From assembly GCA_049324535.1 (NCBI GenBank), contig JBMOOG010000007.1:1-64000 (forward strand): a stretch of 64,000 nucleotides of DNA, in the 5' to 3' direction. How positions within the stretch are numbered: position 1 is the first letter of the stretch; each line of letters opens with the position of its first letter. Shown here one piece after another: positions 8,635-18,185 of this stretch. Made by a program: the position numbers and the translations under genes. This DNA is from JBMOOG01 sp049324535. GTDB lineage: Bacteria; Pseudomonadota; Alphaproteobacteria; Rhodobacterales; Rhodobacteraceae. Under the pieces are notes generated by a model, which searched no databases, was not told the DNA's origin, and saw nothing but the letters and a program-made list of their open reading frames with translations.

Positions 8635-9885
8635 ATGACCTACCACCCGAAATCCGACTTCCTGCGCGTGATGATCGAGCGCGGCTTCCTGGCCGACTGC
8701 ACCGATTATCAGGGCCTCGACGAGGCCTTCGCGAAAGGCGTGGTGCCGGGCTACATCGGCTTTGACGCGACCGCGCAGTCGCTGCATGTGGGCTCGCTCA
8801 TCCAGATCATGATGCTGCGCTGGCTGCAGCGTTGCGGCGGCAAGCCGATCGTGCTGATGGGCGGAGGCACCACCAAGATCGGCGACCCGTCGTTCCGGGC
8901 CGACGAGCGCCCGCTGCTGACCGATGCGCAGATCGACGCGAACATCGCCGGGATCAAGGCGGCGTTCGCGCCCTACGTGACCTTCGGCGACGGGCCGACC
9001 GACGCGATCATGGTCAACAACGCCGAATGGCTGGACCAGCTCAACTACATCGGGTTCCTGCGCGACATCGGGCGGCATTTCAGCGTCAACCGGATGCTGT
9101 CGTTCGAGTCGGTGAAATCCCGGCTCGACCGCGAGCAGTCGCTGTCCTTCCTCGAATTCAACTACATGATCCTGCAGGCCTACGACTTCCTCGAGCTCTA
9201 CCGCCGCTACGGCTGCCGGTTGCAGATGGGCGGGTCCGACCAGTGGGGCAACATCGTCAACGGGATCGATCTGACGCGCCGGGTGCTGGACGCCGAGATC
9301 TTCGGCCTGACCTCGCCACTGCTGACCACCTCGGACGGGCGCAAGATGGGCAAGAGCCAGTCGGGCGCGGTCTGGCTGAACGGCGACCTGCTGTCGCCCT
9401 ACGAGTTCTGGCAGTTCTGGCGCAACACCACCGACGCGGACGTGGGGCGGTTCCTCAAGCTGTACACCGATCTGCCCGTCGAGGAGTGCGACCGGTTGGG
9501 CGCGCTCGAGGGGTCCGAGATCAACGCGGCCAAGATCCGGCTTGCCAACGAGGTCACCGCGCTTCTGCACGGACGCGCGGCGGCCGAGGCGGCCGAGGCC
9601 ACGGCGCGCGCGGTCTTCGAGAAGGGGGGCGTGGGCGACGACCTGCCGACGCTGGTGCTGAGCGCGGCGGATGTCGCCGAGGGCATCACCATGGCGCAGC
9701 TCTTCGTGCGGGCGGGGCTTGCGAAGTCCGGCAAGGACGCCAAGCGGCTGATCGCCGAGGGAGGCGCGCGGGTGAACGACGATCTGGTGGCGGATGCGGG
9801 CGAGGCCTGGGGCGCGGGCCATTTCGCCGAGCCGGTGAAGCTGAGCGCCGGACGCAAGCGCCACGCGCTGGTGATTCTGGAATGA
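8635..9885 (+). CDS. tyrS: Tyrosyl-tRNA synthetase
   Basis: Class I synthetase charging tRNA-Tyr. The protein is 416 residues when started at the ATG at 8635, which begins at the conserved MTYHPKSDF; an upstream in-frame ATG at 8584 would overlap the anmK promoter region. The HIGH-type motif LHVGS is at about residues 50-54, and the KMSKS-type loop is DGRKMGKSQSG near 237. The C-terminal S4 RNA-binding domain (AKSGKDAKRLIAEGGARVNDD) is intact. Confidence 0.96.
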   Translation: MTYHPKSDFLRVMIERGFLADCTDYQGLDEAFAKGVVPGYIGFDATAQSLHVGSLIQIMMLRWLQRCGGKPIVLMGGGTTKIGDPSFRADERPLLTDAQIDANIAGIKAAFAPYVTFGDGPTDAIMVNNAEWLDQLNYIGFLRDIGRHFSVNRMLSFESVKSRLDREQSLSFLEFNYMILQAYDFLELYRRYGCRLQMGGSDQWGNIVNGIDLTRRVLDAEIFGLTSPLLTTSDGRKMGKSQSGAVWLNGDLLSPYEFWQFWRNTTDADVGRFLKLYTDLPVEECDRLGALEGSEINAAKIRLANEVTALLHGRAAAEAAEATARAVFEKGGVGDDLPTLVLSAADVAEGITMAQLFVRAGLAKSGKDAKRLIAEGGARVNDDLVADAGEAWGAGHFAEPVKLSAGRKRHALVILE

Positions 9886-9890
9886 TCCGT

Positions 9891-9942
9891 CCGCCGGGGG
9901 CGGGCGGCGCCTCCGGCGGGGGGTATTTGGACGAAGAAGAAG
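9891..9942 (+). repeat. Dispersed intergenic repeat, copy B (subtype 1)
   Basis: Starts with an inverted repeat CCGCCGG (9891-9897) / CCGGCGG (9913-9919), followed by GGTATTT (9922-9928), three variable bases (gga) and CGAAGAAGAAG (9932-9942). It lies 5 bp after the tyrS stop, in the same orientation, and ends 10 bp before the convergent cyclophilin stop codon. It may act as the tyrS terminator. Confidence 0.8.
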
Positions 9943-9952
9943 CGCTGCGCGC

Positions 9953-10576
9953 CTAGTTCTCGACGGTGGCGGACACGATGTAGTCGGGATCGGCGACCGT
10001 GCCGTTCTGGTTGGCGTCGCCCTTCTTGATCGCATCGACCACGTCCATGCCCTGCACGACCTGGCCCACGACCGTGTACTGGCCGTTCAGGAAGTCGCCC
10101 GGCGCGAACATGATGAAGAACTGCGAATTGGCGCTGTTGGGATCCTGCGCGCGCGCCATGCCGACGGTGCCGCGGCGGAAGGGCACGTCCGAGAACTCGG
10201 CCGGCAGGTCCGGCAGGGCCGAGCCGCCCATCCCCGCCATCCGCGTGTCGCCGCCGCGCTTGCCGAACTGCACGTCGCCGGTCTGGGCCATGAACCCGTC
10301 GATGACCCGGTGGAACACCACGTCATTGTAGGCGCCCTCGCGGGCCAGCGCCTCGAGCCGCTCGACATGGCGGGGCGCGATCCCCGGCAAGAGGTCGATG
10401 ACGATGCGGCCGGTCACGCCGCCGCCCACCTCGAGCACGAGGTTCGGGCCGGGCCCGTCCACCGCCGGCTCTTCGGCCCGGGCCGGCACGAGGCCGGGGA
10501 CGGTGAAGGCGACCGAGGCCGCAAGCACCAGCGCGCCGGCGGCCATGCCGCCCCAGAAGAGGCCGCGCTCAGACAT
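9953..10576 (-). CDS. Cyclophilin-type peptidyl-prolyl isomerase with N-terminal export signal
   Basis: A 207-residue cyclophilin. Residues 1-35 form a hydrophobic signal or anchor ending near VPARAEE, so the domain is predicted to act in the periplasm. The catalytic core FHRVIDGFMAQTGD, GTVGMARAQDPNSANSQFFI and GQYTVVGQVVQGMDVVDAI is complete. It follows a cytoplasmic paralogue with an 8-bp overlap, so the two are cotranscribed. Its clients are unknown. Confidence 0.93.
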   Translation of the reverse strand: MSERGLFWGGMAAGALVLAASVAFTVPGLVPARAEEPAVDGPGPNLVLEVGGGVTGRIVIDLLPGIAPRHVERLEALAREGAYNDVVFHRVIDGFMAQTGDVQFGKRGGDTRMAGMGGSALPDLPAEFSDVPFRRGTVGMARAQDPNSANSQFFIMFAPGDFLNGQYTVVGQVVQGMDVVDAIKKGDANQNGTVADPDYIVSATVEN

Positions 10577-11078
10577 CGGCGGCGACCCGGACCGAGAGCA
10601 TCCGGTCGGGATTGGCCGGGGGCTCGCCCCGCGCGATCCGGTCGACGTGCTCCATGCCCTCGATCACGCGGCCGTAGACCGTGTACTGGCGGTTCAGGAA
10701 GTGGTTGTCCTTGAAGTTGATGAAGAACTGCGAGTTGGCGCTGTTGGGGTTCTGCGACCGCGCGGCCCCGAGCGTTCCCCGGTCGTGCGGGATGTTCGAG
10801 AACTCGGCCGGAAGATCCGGCAGGTCCGACCCGCCGGTGCCGGCGCGGCGCGGGTTGTAGGAGGGTGCCGCCATGTTGGCGTGTTCGACATCGCCGGTCT
10901 GGGCCATGAAGCCCTCGATCACCCGGTGGAAGGCCACGTTGTCATAGGCGCCGGCGCGGGCGAGCGTCTTCATCCGCTCGGCGTGCTTCGGCGCGATGTC
11001 GGGCAGAAGCTCGATCACCACGGGCCCGTCCTTGAGCGTCATGATGATGGTGTTCTCGGGATCCTTGATCTGGGCCAT
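10569..11078 (-). CDS. Cyclophilin-type peptidyl-prolyl isomerase, cytoplasmic
   Basis: A 169-residue cyclophilin without a signal peptide, in effect a bare PpiB-like domain. Motifs FHRVIEGFMAQTGD, GTLGAARSQNPNSANSQFFI and NRQYTVYGRVIEGMEHVD are present, including the active-site Arg and the QFF strand. It is the first gene of a two-gene operon with the exported paralogue. An AAGGAGG-type ribosome site precedes the ATG at 11078. It is divergent from pgk, 132 bp away. Confidence 0.94.
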   Translation of the reverse strand: MAQIKDPENTIIMTLKDGPVVIELLPDIAPKHAERMKTLARAGAYDNVAFHRVIEGFMAQTGDVEHANMAAPSYNPRRAGTGGSDLPDLPAEFSNIPHDRGTLGAARSQNPNSANSQFFINFKDNHFLNRQYTVYGRVIEGMEHVDRIARGEPPANPDRMLSVRVAADV

Positions 11079-11210
11079 GCGGTCCTCCTTCGGCTGGGGG
11101 GTTTCCTAATGCGGGCGCACGGCCAAGGGAAGCACAAAGCCGCGTGAGCATTGACCCTTTCGCCGGCTTCGGGCCAAGGTGGCGGAAAGTTGCGGACGCA
11201 GGAGAGCAGC

Positions 11211-12407
11211 ATGGCCGGACGCTGGAAGACGATCGACGACGTGGACATGGACGGAAAGGTCGTGCTGACCCGGGTCGACATCAACGTCCCGGTCGAGAAC
11301 GGCGTTGTCACCGACACCACCCGCATCGACAAGATCGTGCCGACGGTGAAGGCGATCCTGGCCCGGGGCGGCAAGCCGGTGCTGATGGCGCATTTCGGAC
11401 GTCCCAAGGGCCAGCCCGTGCCCGAGATGAGCCTGCGGGTGACGCTGCCGGCGCTGGAGAAGGCGCTGGGGCAGCGGGTGATCTTCGCCGAGGACTGCAT
11501 CGGCGCGCCGGCCAAGCAGGCGGTGGCTTCCATGCAGAAGGGCGATGTCGTGCTTCTGGAAAACACCCGGTTCCACGCCGGCGAAGAGGCCAATGACCCC
11601 GCCTTCACCGCCGCGCTCGGTGCGCTCGGGCAAGTCTATGTGAACGACGCCTTTTCGGCCGCGCACCGCGCCCACGCCTCGACCGAGGGGCTGGCGCATC
11701 TGATGCCGGCGGCCGCGGGCAGGCTGATGGAGGAGGAGCTGAAGGCGCTGAACGCGGCGCTCGGCGACCCGGTGCGCCCGGTGGTGGCCGTGGTGGGCGG
11801 CGCCAAGGTCTCGACCAAGCTCGATCTCCTGGGCAACCTCGTGAGCAAGGTCAACCATCTCGTGATCGGCGGCGGGATGGCCAACACCTTTCTGGTGGCC
11901 CAGGGCATCGGCGTCGGCACGTCGCTGGCCGAGCGCGACATGGCCGACACCGCCCGCGCGATCCTCGAGAAGGCCGGGGACACCGGCTGCGCGATCCATC
12001 TTCCGGTCGATGTGGTGGTGGCGCGCGAGTTCCGCGCCGGGGCCCCGTCCGAGGTGGTGGCCGTCGACGCCTGCCCCGACGATGCGATCATCCTCGATGC
12101 CGGGCCGAAGACGGTCGAGGCCATCGCCGCGGTCTTTGCCGGCTGCCGCACGCTGATCTGGAACGGGCCGCTCGGCGCCTTCGAGATCGCCCCCTTCGAC
12201 GCCGCCACCAACGCCGCAGCGCGCGAGGCGGCGCGGCTTACGAGCGAGGGCCGGCTGGTCTCGGTCGCGGGGGGCGGCGACACGGTGGCCGCCCTGAACA
12301 AGGCCGGGGTGGCGCAGGACTTCACCTTCATCTCGACGGCGGGCGGGGCCTTCCTCGAATGGATGGAGGGCAAGGATCTGCCGGGCGTCCGGGCCCTGAT
12401 CGGGTGA
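11211..12407 (+). CDS. pgk: Phosphoglycerate kinase
   Basis: Interconverts 1,3-bisphosphoglycerate plus ADP with 3-phosphoglycerate plus ATP. The protein is 398 residues. The N-terminal substrate loop LTRVDINVPVENG, HFGRPKG, ENTRFHAGEEAND and the C-terminal nucleotide loop GGGDTVAALNKAG are all present. The ATG at 11211 with a GGAG ribosome site 6-10 bp upstream was chosen over a longer frame from 11151. Class I aldolase follows, grouping two glycolytic/gluconeogenic steps. Confidence 0.97.
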   Translation: MAGRWKTIDDVDMDGKVVLTRVDINVPVENGVVTDTTRIDKIVPTVKAILARGGKPVLMAHFGRPKGQPVPEMSLRVTLPALEKALGQRVIFAEDCIGAPAKQAVASMQKGDVVLLENTRFHAGEEANDPAFTAALGALGQVYVNDAFSAAHRAHASTEGLAHLMPAAAGRLMEEELKALNAALGDPVRPVVAVVGGAKVSTKLDLLGNLVSKVNHLVIGGGMANTFLVAQGIGVGTSLAERDMADTARAILEKAGDTGCAIHLPVDVVVAREFRAGAPSEVVAVDACPDDAIILDAGPKTVEAIAAVFAGCRTLIWNGPLGAFEIAPFDAATNAAAREAARLTSEGRLVSVAGGGDTVAALNKAGVAQDFTFISTAGGAFLEWMEGKDLPGVRALIG

Positions 12408-12419
12408 GCGGGGCCCGGC

Positions 12420-12472
12420 GGGGGCCTGCGCGGCCCCCGGAACCCCCGCGGGATATTTCGGCCAGCGAGAAC
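12420..12472 (+). repeat. Dispersed intergenic repeat, copy C (subtype 2)
   Basis: Hairpin GGGGGCC (12420-12426) / GGCCCCC (12432-12438), then CCCCCGCGG, GATATTT (12452-12458), three variable bases (cgg) and CCAGCGAGAAC (12462-12472). The layout matches copies A, B, D and F, but the tail matches only copy E, giving a second subtype. It starts 13 bp after the pgk stop, in the same orientation. Confidence 0.75.
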
Positions 12473-12604
12473 AGAAAACCGGCCAGCGGCGCTCGGCCCC
12501 CGGCCTTGTGCACAATGGCATGCCGTTAGCGTAACCAGCCTTGCCGCCCGGCCGGGACCGGCCTAAGCCCGTGCGCGTGAACCGTCCAGCAGGGGAATGC
12601 CGCG

Positions 12605-13534
12605 ATGCGCGCCACCAAGACCGTCCAGAAGATCCTTGCCGCCTACGAGGGCGAGAACCCCGGCGTGAAGGCGAACCTCTGCCGGATGCTCATGGAGGGC
12701 AAGCTCGGCGGCACCGGCAAGATGATCATCCTGCCGGTCGATCAGGGGTTCGAGCACGGCCCCGCGCGCAGCTTCGCCGCGAACCCCGCGGGCTATGATC
12801 CCCACTACCACTACCAGCTGGCGATCGACGCCGGCCTCAACGCCTATGCCGCGCCGCTCGGGATGCTGGAGGCCGGCGCCGACACCTTTGCCGGGCAGAT
12901 CCCGACCATCCTCAAGGTCAACTCGGCCAACAGCCTGATGTCCGCAACCGCCGGAAAGGATCAGGCGATCACCGCGAGCGTCGATGACGCGCTGCGGCTG
13001 GGCTGCGCGGCCATCGGCTTCACCATCTATCCGGGGTCGGACATGGCGCTGGGCATGTTCGAGGAGATCAGCGCGATGCGCGAGGAGGCCGCGGCCAAGG
13101 GCATCGCCACGGTGATCTGGTCCTATCCGCGCGGCGAGGCGATTTCCAAGGACGGCGAGACCGCAATCGACATCGCGGCCTATGCGGCGCAGATCGCGGC
13201 ACTTCTGGGCGCGCACATCATCAAGATCAAGCTCTCGACCGATCATCTGGAACTCGCGGAGGCGAAGAAGGTCTACGAGGCGACGAAGATCGACATCGCC
13301 ACCCAGGCCGCGCGCGTGCGCCACTGCATGCAGGCCGCGTTCAACGGGCGGCGGATCGTGGTCTTCTCGGGCGGCGCCGCCAAGGGCACCGACGCGGTCT
13401 ATGACGACGCCCGCGCCATCCGGGACGGCGGCGGCAACGGGTCGATCATCGGGCGCAACAGCTTCCAGCGCCCGCGCGACGAGGCGCTGGCGATGCTGGC
13501 CAAGCTGGTCGAGATCTACAAAGGCCGCGCCTGA
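12605..13534 (+). CDS. fbaB: Class I fructose-bisphosphate aldolase (DhnA/FbaB type)
   Basis: Schiff-base aldolase cleaving fructose-1,6-bisphosphate. The protein is 309 residues with the DhnA-family segments ILPVDQGFEHGPARSF, GFTIYPGSD, VIWSYPRGEAI and HIIKIKLSTDHLE; the active-site lysine is likely in the last of these. A C-terminal phosphate loop FSGGAAKGTD and IIGRNSFQRP complete the barrel. It lies 197 bp after pgk. A 12-bp tandem duplication repeats the final codons and stop just downstream. The symbol is by family, so it is less certain than the function. Confidence 0.9.
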   Translation: MRATKTVQKILAAYEGENPGVKANLCRMLMEGKLGGTGKMIILPVDQGFEHGPARSFAANPAGYDPHYHYQLAIDAGLNAYAAPLGMLEAGADTFAGQIPTILKVNSANSLMSATAGKDQAITASVDDALRLGCAAIGFTIYPGSDMALGMFEEISAMREEAAAKGIATVIWSYPRGEAISKDGETAIDIAAYAAQIAALLGAHIIKIKLSTDHLELAEAKKVYEATKIDIATQAARVRHCMQAAFNGRRIVVFSGGAAKGTDAVYDDARAIRDGGGNGSIIGRNSFQRPRDEALAMLAKLVEIYKGRA

Positions 13535-13657
13535 AGGGGGGCCGCGCCTGAGGCCACAGCCTCGAAACGGTGATCACGCGGGCGATTCCCTTTTCGAATC
13601 CGTTGTGCCATGATTCGCGGGAAGCGGCCCGGCAGTGGCCGCAGGACGAGGCAGAGC

Positions 13658-13960
13658 ATGACGTTCCGGCGCTGGCGGCCCGCGATGGCCGACATGGTGA
13701 TCTTCGGCCTGGCCATCATGGTGGGCGGCAGCTTTGCCTTTGCCGCCCTTCAGGGCGACTACGGGCTCATCCGCCGGATCCAGATCCAGGCGGAGAAGGA
13801 TGCGCTGATCGCCGAGCGCGACCGTCTGACCGTCGAGGTCGCCCGGATGGAGAACCTGACGCGGCGCCTCTCGGACAGCTATCTTGACCTCGATCTGCTG
13901 GACGAGCAGGCGCGCAGCGTGCTGGGGCTGATGCGCACCAACGAGATCGCGATCCGCTAG
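13658..13960 (+). CDS. ftsB: Septum formation initiator family protein (FtsB/DivIC-like)
   Basis: A 100-residue bitopic membrane protein: one transmembrane segment (about residues 10-30, MADMVIFGLAIMVGGSFAF) followed by a coiled coil rich in E, R and L, ending in LDLDLLDEQARSVLGLM, a typical FtsB C-terminus. It is expected to bridge FtsL and FtsQ in the divisome. The ATG at 13658 was chosen because the upstream in-frame extension is arginine-rich and non-conserved. Its last 4 bp overlap the convergent acyl-CoA dehydrogenase. Confidence 0.85.
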   Translation: MTFRRWRPAMADMVIFGLAIMVGGSFAFAALQGDYGLIRRIQIQAEKDALIAERDRLTVEVARMENLTRRLSDSYLDLDLLDEQARSVLGLMRTNEIAIR

Positions 13961-15591
13961 GGCCGGGCTGCGTCCGGGCCGGCCAGCCGGTCGAGGATCG
14001 GACCGGGCTCGGCGATGGCGGAGGCGCCCGCAAACCGTCCGCAGCCCCCCGCAAGGCGGGTGGCGACGTAGGCCGCCGACACCGCGGCCGGAGCCCGCAT
14101 CCGAAGCGTCGCCGCGGCGAGAAGCGTCGCGAGGCTTTCCGCGTAGCGCCGCGCCTCGGCCTCTTCCGCGCCCTTCGCCCACCGCGTGCGGTGTGCCTCG
14201 AGGGCCGCATCGTAGCGCCGGTCGCCCCCCCGCGCCGCGTCGAGGTCGGCCTCGAGCACCGCAAGCGCCAGCGGCTCGCGCCGGACCGTGCGCAGGATGT
14301 CGAGCGCGATGACGCTGCCCGAGCCTTCCCAGATGCCGTTCAGCGGGGCCTCGCGGTAGAGCCAGGGCAGCGCCGTGTCCTCGACATAGCCCATGCCGCC
14401 GATCACCTCCATCGCCTCGGCGACGACGGAGGGGCAGAGCTTGTTGTTGTGGTATTTCGCCAGAGCCACGGCCAGCCGGGCAAAGGCGCGGGCCTCGGGT
14501 CCGTCGGTGTCGAAGGCCTGCGCGGCCCGCAGCGCCAGCGCCAGCGCCGCCTCGGCGTCGAGCGCGAGGTCGGCGAGCACCGCGCGCATCAGCGGCTGGT
14601 CGATGAGCCGGCGCTGGAAGGCGGTGCGATGCGTGACCCAGTGCAGCGACTCGGCCAGCGCGGCCCGCATCAGCCCCGCCGGCGCGCTTGCGGTGTCGAG
14701 CCGCGTGTGATGCACCATCGCGATGATGGTGCGCACGCCCGCCCCCTCCTCGCCCAGCCGGAAGGCCCGCGCGCCCTGATACTCGATCTCGGCCGAGGCG
14801 TTGGCGCGATTGCCGAGCTTGTCCTTCAGCCGCTGGATCGCGATGCCGTTCCGGCGATCGTCGAGCCAGCGCGGGACCAGAAAGCAGGTGAGCCCGCCCG
14901 GGGCCTGCGCGAGCGTCAGGAAGGCGTCCGACATCGGCGCCGAGCAGAACCACTTGTGGCCGGTCAGCCGGTAGTGGTCGCCACCGGGTTCTGCGCGGGT
15001 CGTGTTGGCGCGCAGGTCCGAGCCGCCCTGCTTTTCGGTCATCGCCATGCCCATCGTGGCCCCGGCCTTGGCCGCGAGGGGCGCGACCGCCGGATCGTAG
15101 GTCCGGGCGACGAGTTTCGGCCGCCAGAGCGCCGACAGGGCGGGGTCGGCCGCAAGCGCGGGAACCGCCGCGTAGGTCATGGTCATCGGGCAGCAGGTTC
15201 CCGGTTCCACCTGATTGTGCAGATAGACCATCGCGGCGTGGGTGGCGTGGCCGCCCGGCGCCCCCTCCCAGGGCAGGGCCGCGTAGCCCGCCCCGATCCC
15301 CTCGGCCATCAGCCGGTGATAGGCGGGATGGAACACCACCTCGTCGAGCCGGCGCCCGCCCGCATCGAAGAGCCGGAGATCGGGCGCGACCCACATCGCC
15401 TCGCGCCCGGCCGCGCGCAGGTCGGCGGACCCGAGCGCCCGGCCCCGCGCCGCCAGATGCCCCGGATCGGCCCCCGCGGCCATGGCATGGTCGCGCAGCG
15501 CGGCATCCGTCGCCCAGAGATCGACATCGCCGCGACCGGGCGGCTGGTTGGCGACATCGTGGGTCGGAAGTTCGACGCGCGGCGGCAGCAT
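13957..15591 (-). CDS. Acyl-CoA dehydrogenase family protein, AidB-like
   Basis: A 544-residue flavoprotein, longer than catabolic acyl-CoA dehydrogenases (about 380) and matching the AidB/DNA-alkylation-response subgroup. FAD-binding segments GMAMTEKQGGSDLRANTT, YRLTGHKWFCSAP and EVIGGMGYVEDTALPWLYRE are present, and IWEGSGSVIALDILR is the AidB-type helix. The substrate is unknown; E. coli AidB is linked to protection from alkylation. It is a lone leftward gene between ftsB and pdhA and shares its upstream region with pdhA. Confidence 0.88.
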   Translation of the reverse strand: MLPPRVELPTHDVANQPPGRGDVDLWATDAALRDHAMAAGADPGHLAARGRALGSADLRAAGREAMWVAPDLRLFDAGGRRLDEVVFHPAYHRLMAEGIGAGYAALPWEGAPGGHATHAAMVYLHNQVEPGTCCPMTMTYAAVPALAADPALSALWRPKLVARTYDPAVAPLAAKAGATMGMAMTEKQGGSDLRANTTRAEPGGDHYRLTGHKWFCSAPMSDAFLTLAQAPGGLTCFLVPRWLDDRRNGIAIQRLKDKLGNRANASAEIEYQGARAFRLGEEGAGVRTIIAMVHHTRLDTASAPAGLMRAALAESLHWVTHRTAFQRRLIDQPLMRAVLADLALDAEAALALALRAAQAFDTDGPEARAFARLAVALAKYHNNKLCPSVVAEAMEVIGGMGYVEDTALPWLYREAPLNGIWEGSGSVIALDILRTVRREPLALAVLEADLDAARGGDRRYDAALEAHRTRWAKGAEEAEARRYAESLATLLAAATLRMRAPAAVSAAYVATRLAGGCGRFAGASAIAEPGPILDRLAGPDAARP

Positions 15592-15718
15592 GGCATCCCC
15601 CAGGGGCTTGCGGGTGGCAGGCCGTCAGTGTCTTCCCGTGGCCGGCTGCGGGCAAGCCCTTCCCGGCAAGCCGCCGCCCTGGCGCGAAAAACCTCTCGCA
15701 CCGCCCGGGGCTTTGGGC

Positions 15719-15745
15719 TATAGGATAGTTTAACGTTCAACTATC
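15719..15745 (+). promoter_or_regulatory. Candidate -10 box and 22-bp palindromic operator upstream of pdhA
   Basis: A near-perfect palindrome at 15724-15745: arms GATAGTT and AACTATC around a TAACGTTC centre; 20 of 22 positions are symmetric. It abuts a TATAGG hexamer (15719-15724) that fits a -10 box, so a bound regulator would block or position RNA polymerase. It is 26 bp upstream of the pdhA ATG and 127 bp or more from the divergent dehydrogenase start. The regulator is unknown. Confidence 0.55.
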
Positions 15746-15771
15746 TTGGTGGCATCGGGGAGGTCACAGGC

Positions 15772-16773
15772 ATGGCCGCACGCAAGGGCGCGGAGAAACC
15801 CGCAGAGAAGCCCAACGTCTCGAAGGAGGAACTGCTGAACTTCTACCGCGAGATGCTGCTGATCCGCCGATTCGAGGAAAAGGCGGGCCAGCTCTACGGC
15901 ATGGGCCTGATCGGCGGCTTCTGCCACCTCTACATCGGCCAGGAAGCCGTGGTGGTCGGTCTCGAGGCGGCGTCCGAGGAAGGCGACAAGCGCATCACCA
16001 GCTACCGCGACCACGGCCACATGCTGGCCTGCAAGATGGACCCCAAGGGCGTGATGGCCGAGCTGACCGGGCGGTCGGGCGGTTATTCCAAGGGCAAGGG
16101 CGGCTCGATGCACATGTTCTCGAAGGACCGCCACTTCTACGGCGGCCACGGGATCGTGGGCGCGCAAGTGCCGCTCGGCGCGGGCCTCGCCTTCGCCGAC
16201 AAGTATCTGGGCAACGGCCGCGTCACCTTCGTCTATTTCGGCGACGGCGCGGCCAACCAGGGCCAGGTCTACGAAACCTACAACATGGCCGAGCTCTGGG
16301 AGCTGCCGGTCGTCTTCGTGATCGAGAACAACCAGTATGCGATGGGAACCTCGGTCAAGCGCTCGACGAAATCGACGACGCTCTTCGGCCGGGGCCTGGC
16401 CTACGGGATTCCCGGCGAGCAGGTGGACGGGATGGACGTGCTGGCCGTGAAGGCCGCCGGCGAAAAGGCGGTGGCGCACTGCCGGTCCGGCAAGGGTCCC
16501 TACATCCTCGAGGTGATGACCTACCGCTACCGGGGGCACTCGATGTCCGACCCGGCCAAATACCGCTCGCGCGAGGAAGTGCAGAAGATGCGCGACGAAC
16601 GCGACGCCATCGACCATGTGCGCGACCTGCTCCTGCAGGGCGGCCATGCCTCGGACGACGATCTCAAGGCCATCGACCGCGAGATCAAGGCGATCGTCAA
16701 CGAGGCCGCCGAATTCGCCAAGGACAGCCCCGAGCCCGCGCTCGAGGAGCTGTGGACCGACATCTACGCCTGA
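15772..16773 (+). CDS. pdhA: Pyruvate dehydrogenase E1 component, alpha subunit
   Basis: Thiamine-diphosphate-dependent decarboxylating subunit of the pyruvate dehydrogenase complex, working as an alpha2beta2 heterotetramer with PdhB. The protein is 333 residues. The ThDP motif runs from YFGDGAANQGQVYE (about residue 156) to IENNQYAMGTS, and the phosphorylation-loop-like YRYRGHSMSDPAKYRS is present. A strong GGGGAGG ribosome site precedes the ATG. First gene of pdhA-pdhB-pdhC with short gaps (14 and 12 bp). Confidence 0.97.
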   Translation: MAARKGAEKPAEKPNVSKEELLNFYREMLLIRRFEEKAGQLYGMGLIGGFCHLYIGQEAVVVGLEAASEEGDKRITSYRDHGHMLACKMDPKGVMAELTGRSGGYSKGKGGSMHMFSKDRHFYGGHGIVGAQVPLGAGLAFADKYLGNGRVTFVYFGDGAANQGQVYETYNMAELWELPVVFVIENNQYAMGTSVKRSTKSTTLFGRGLAYGIPGEQVDGMDVLAVKAAGEKAVAHCRSGKGPYILEVMTYRYRGHSMSDPAKYRSREEVQKMRDERDAIDHVRDLLLQGGHASDDDLKAIDREIKAIVNEAAEFAKDSPEPALEELWTDIYA

Positions 16774-16787
16774 GGGGGACGCACGAC

Positions 16788-18173
<1,386 letters not shown>

Positions 18174-18185
18174 AGGGAGAACGAC

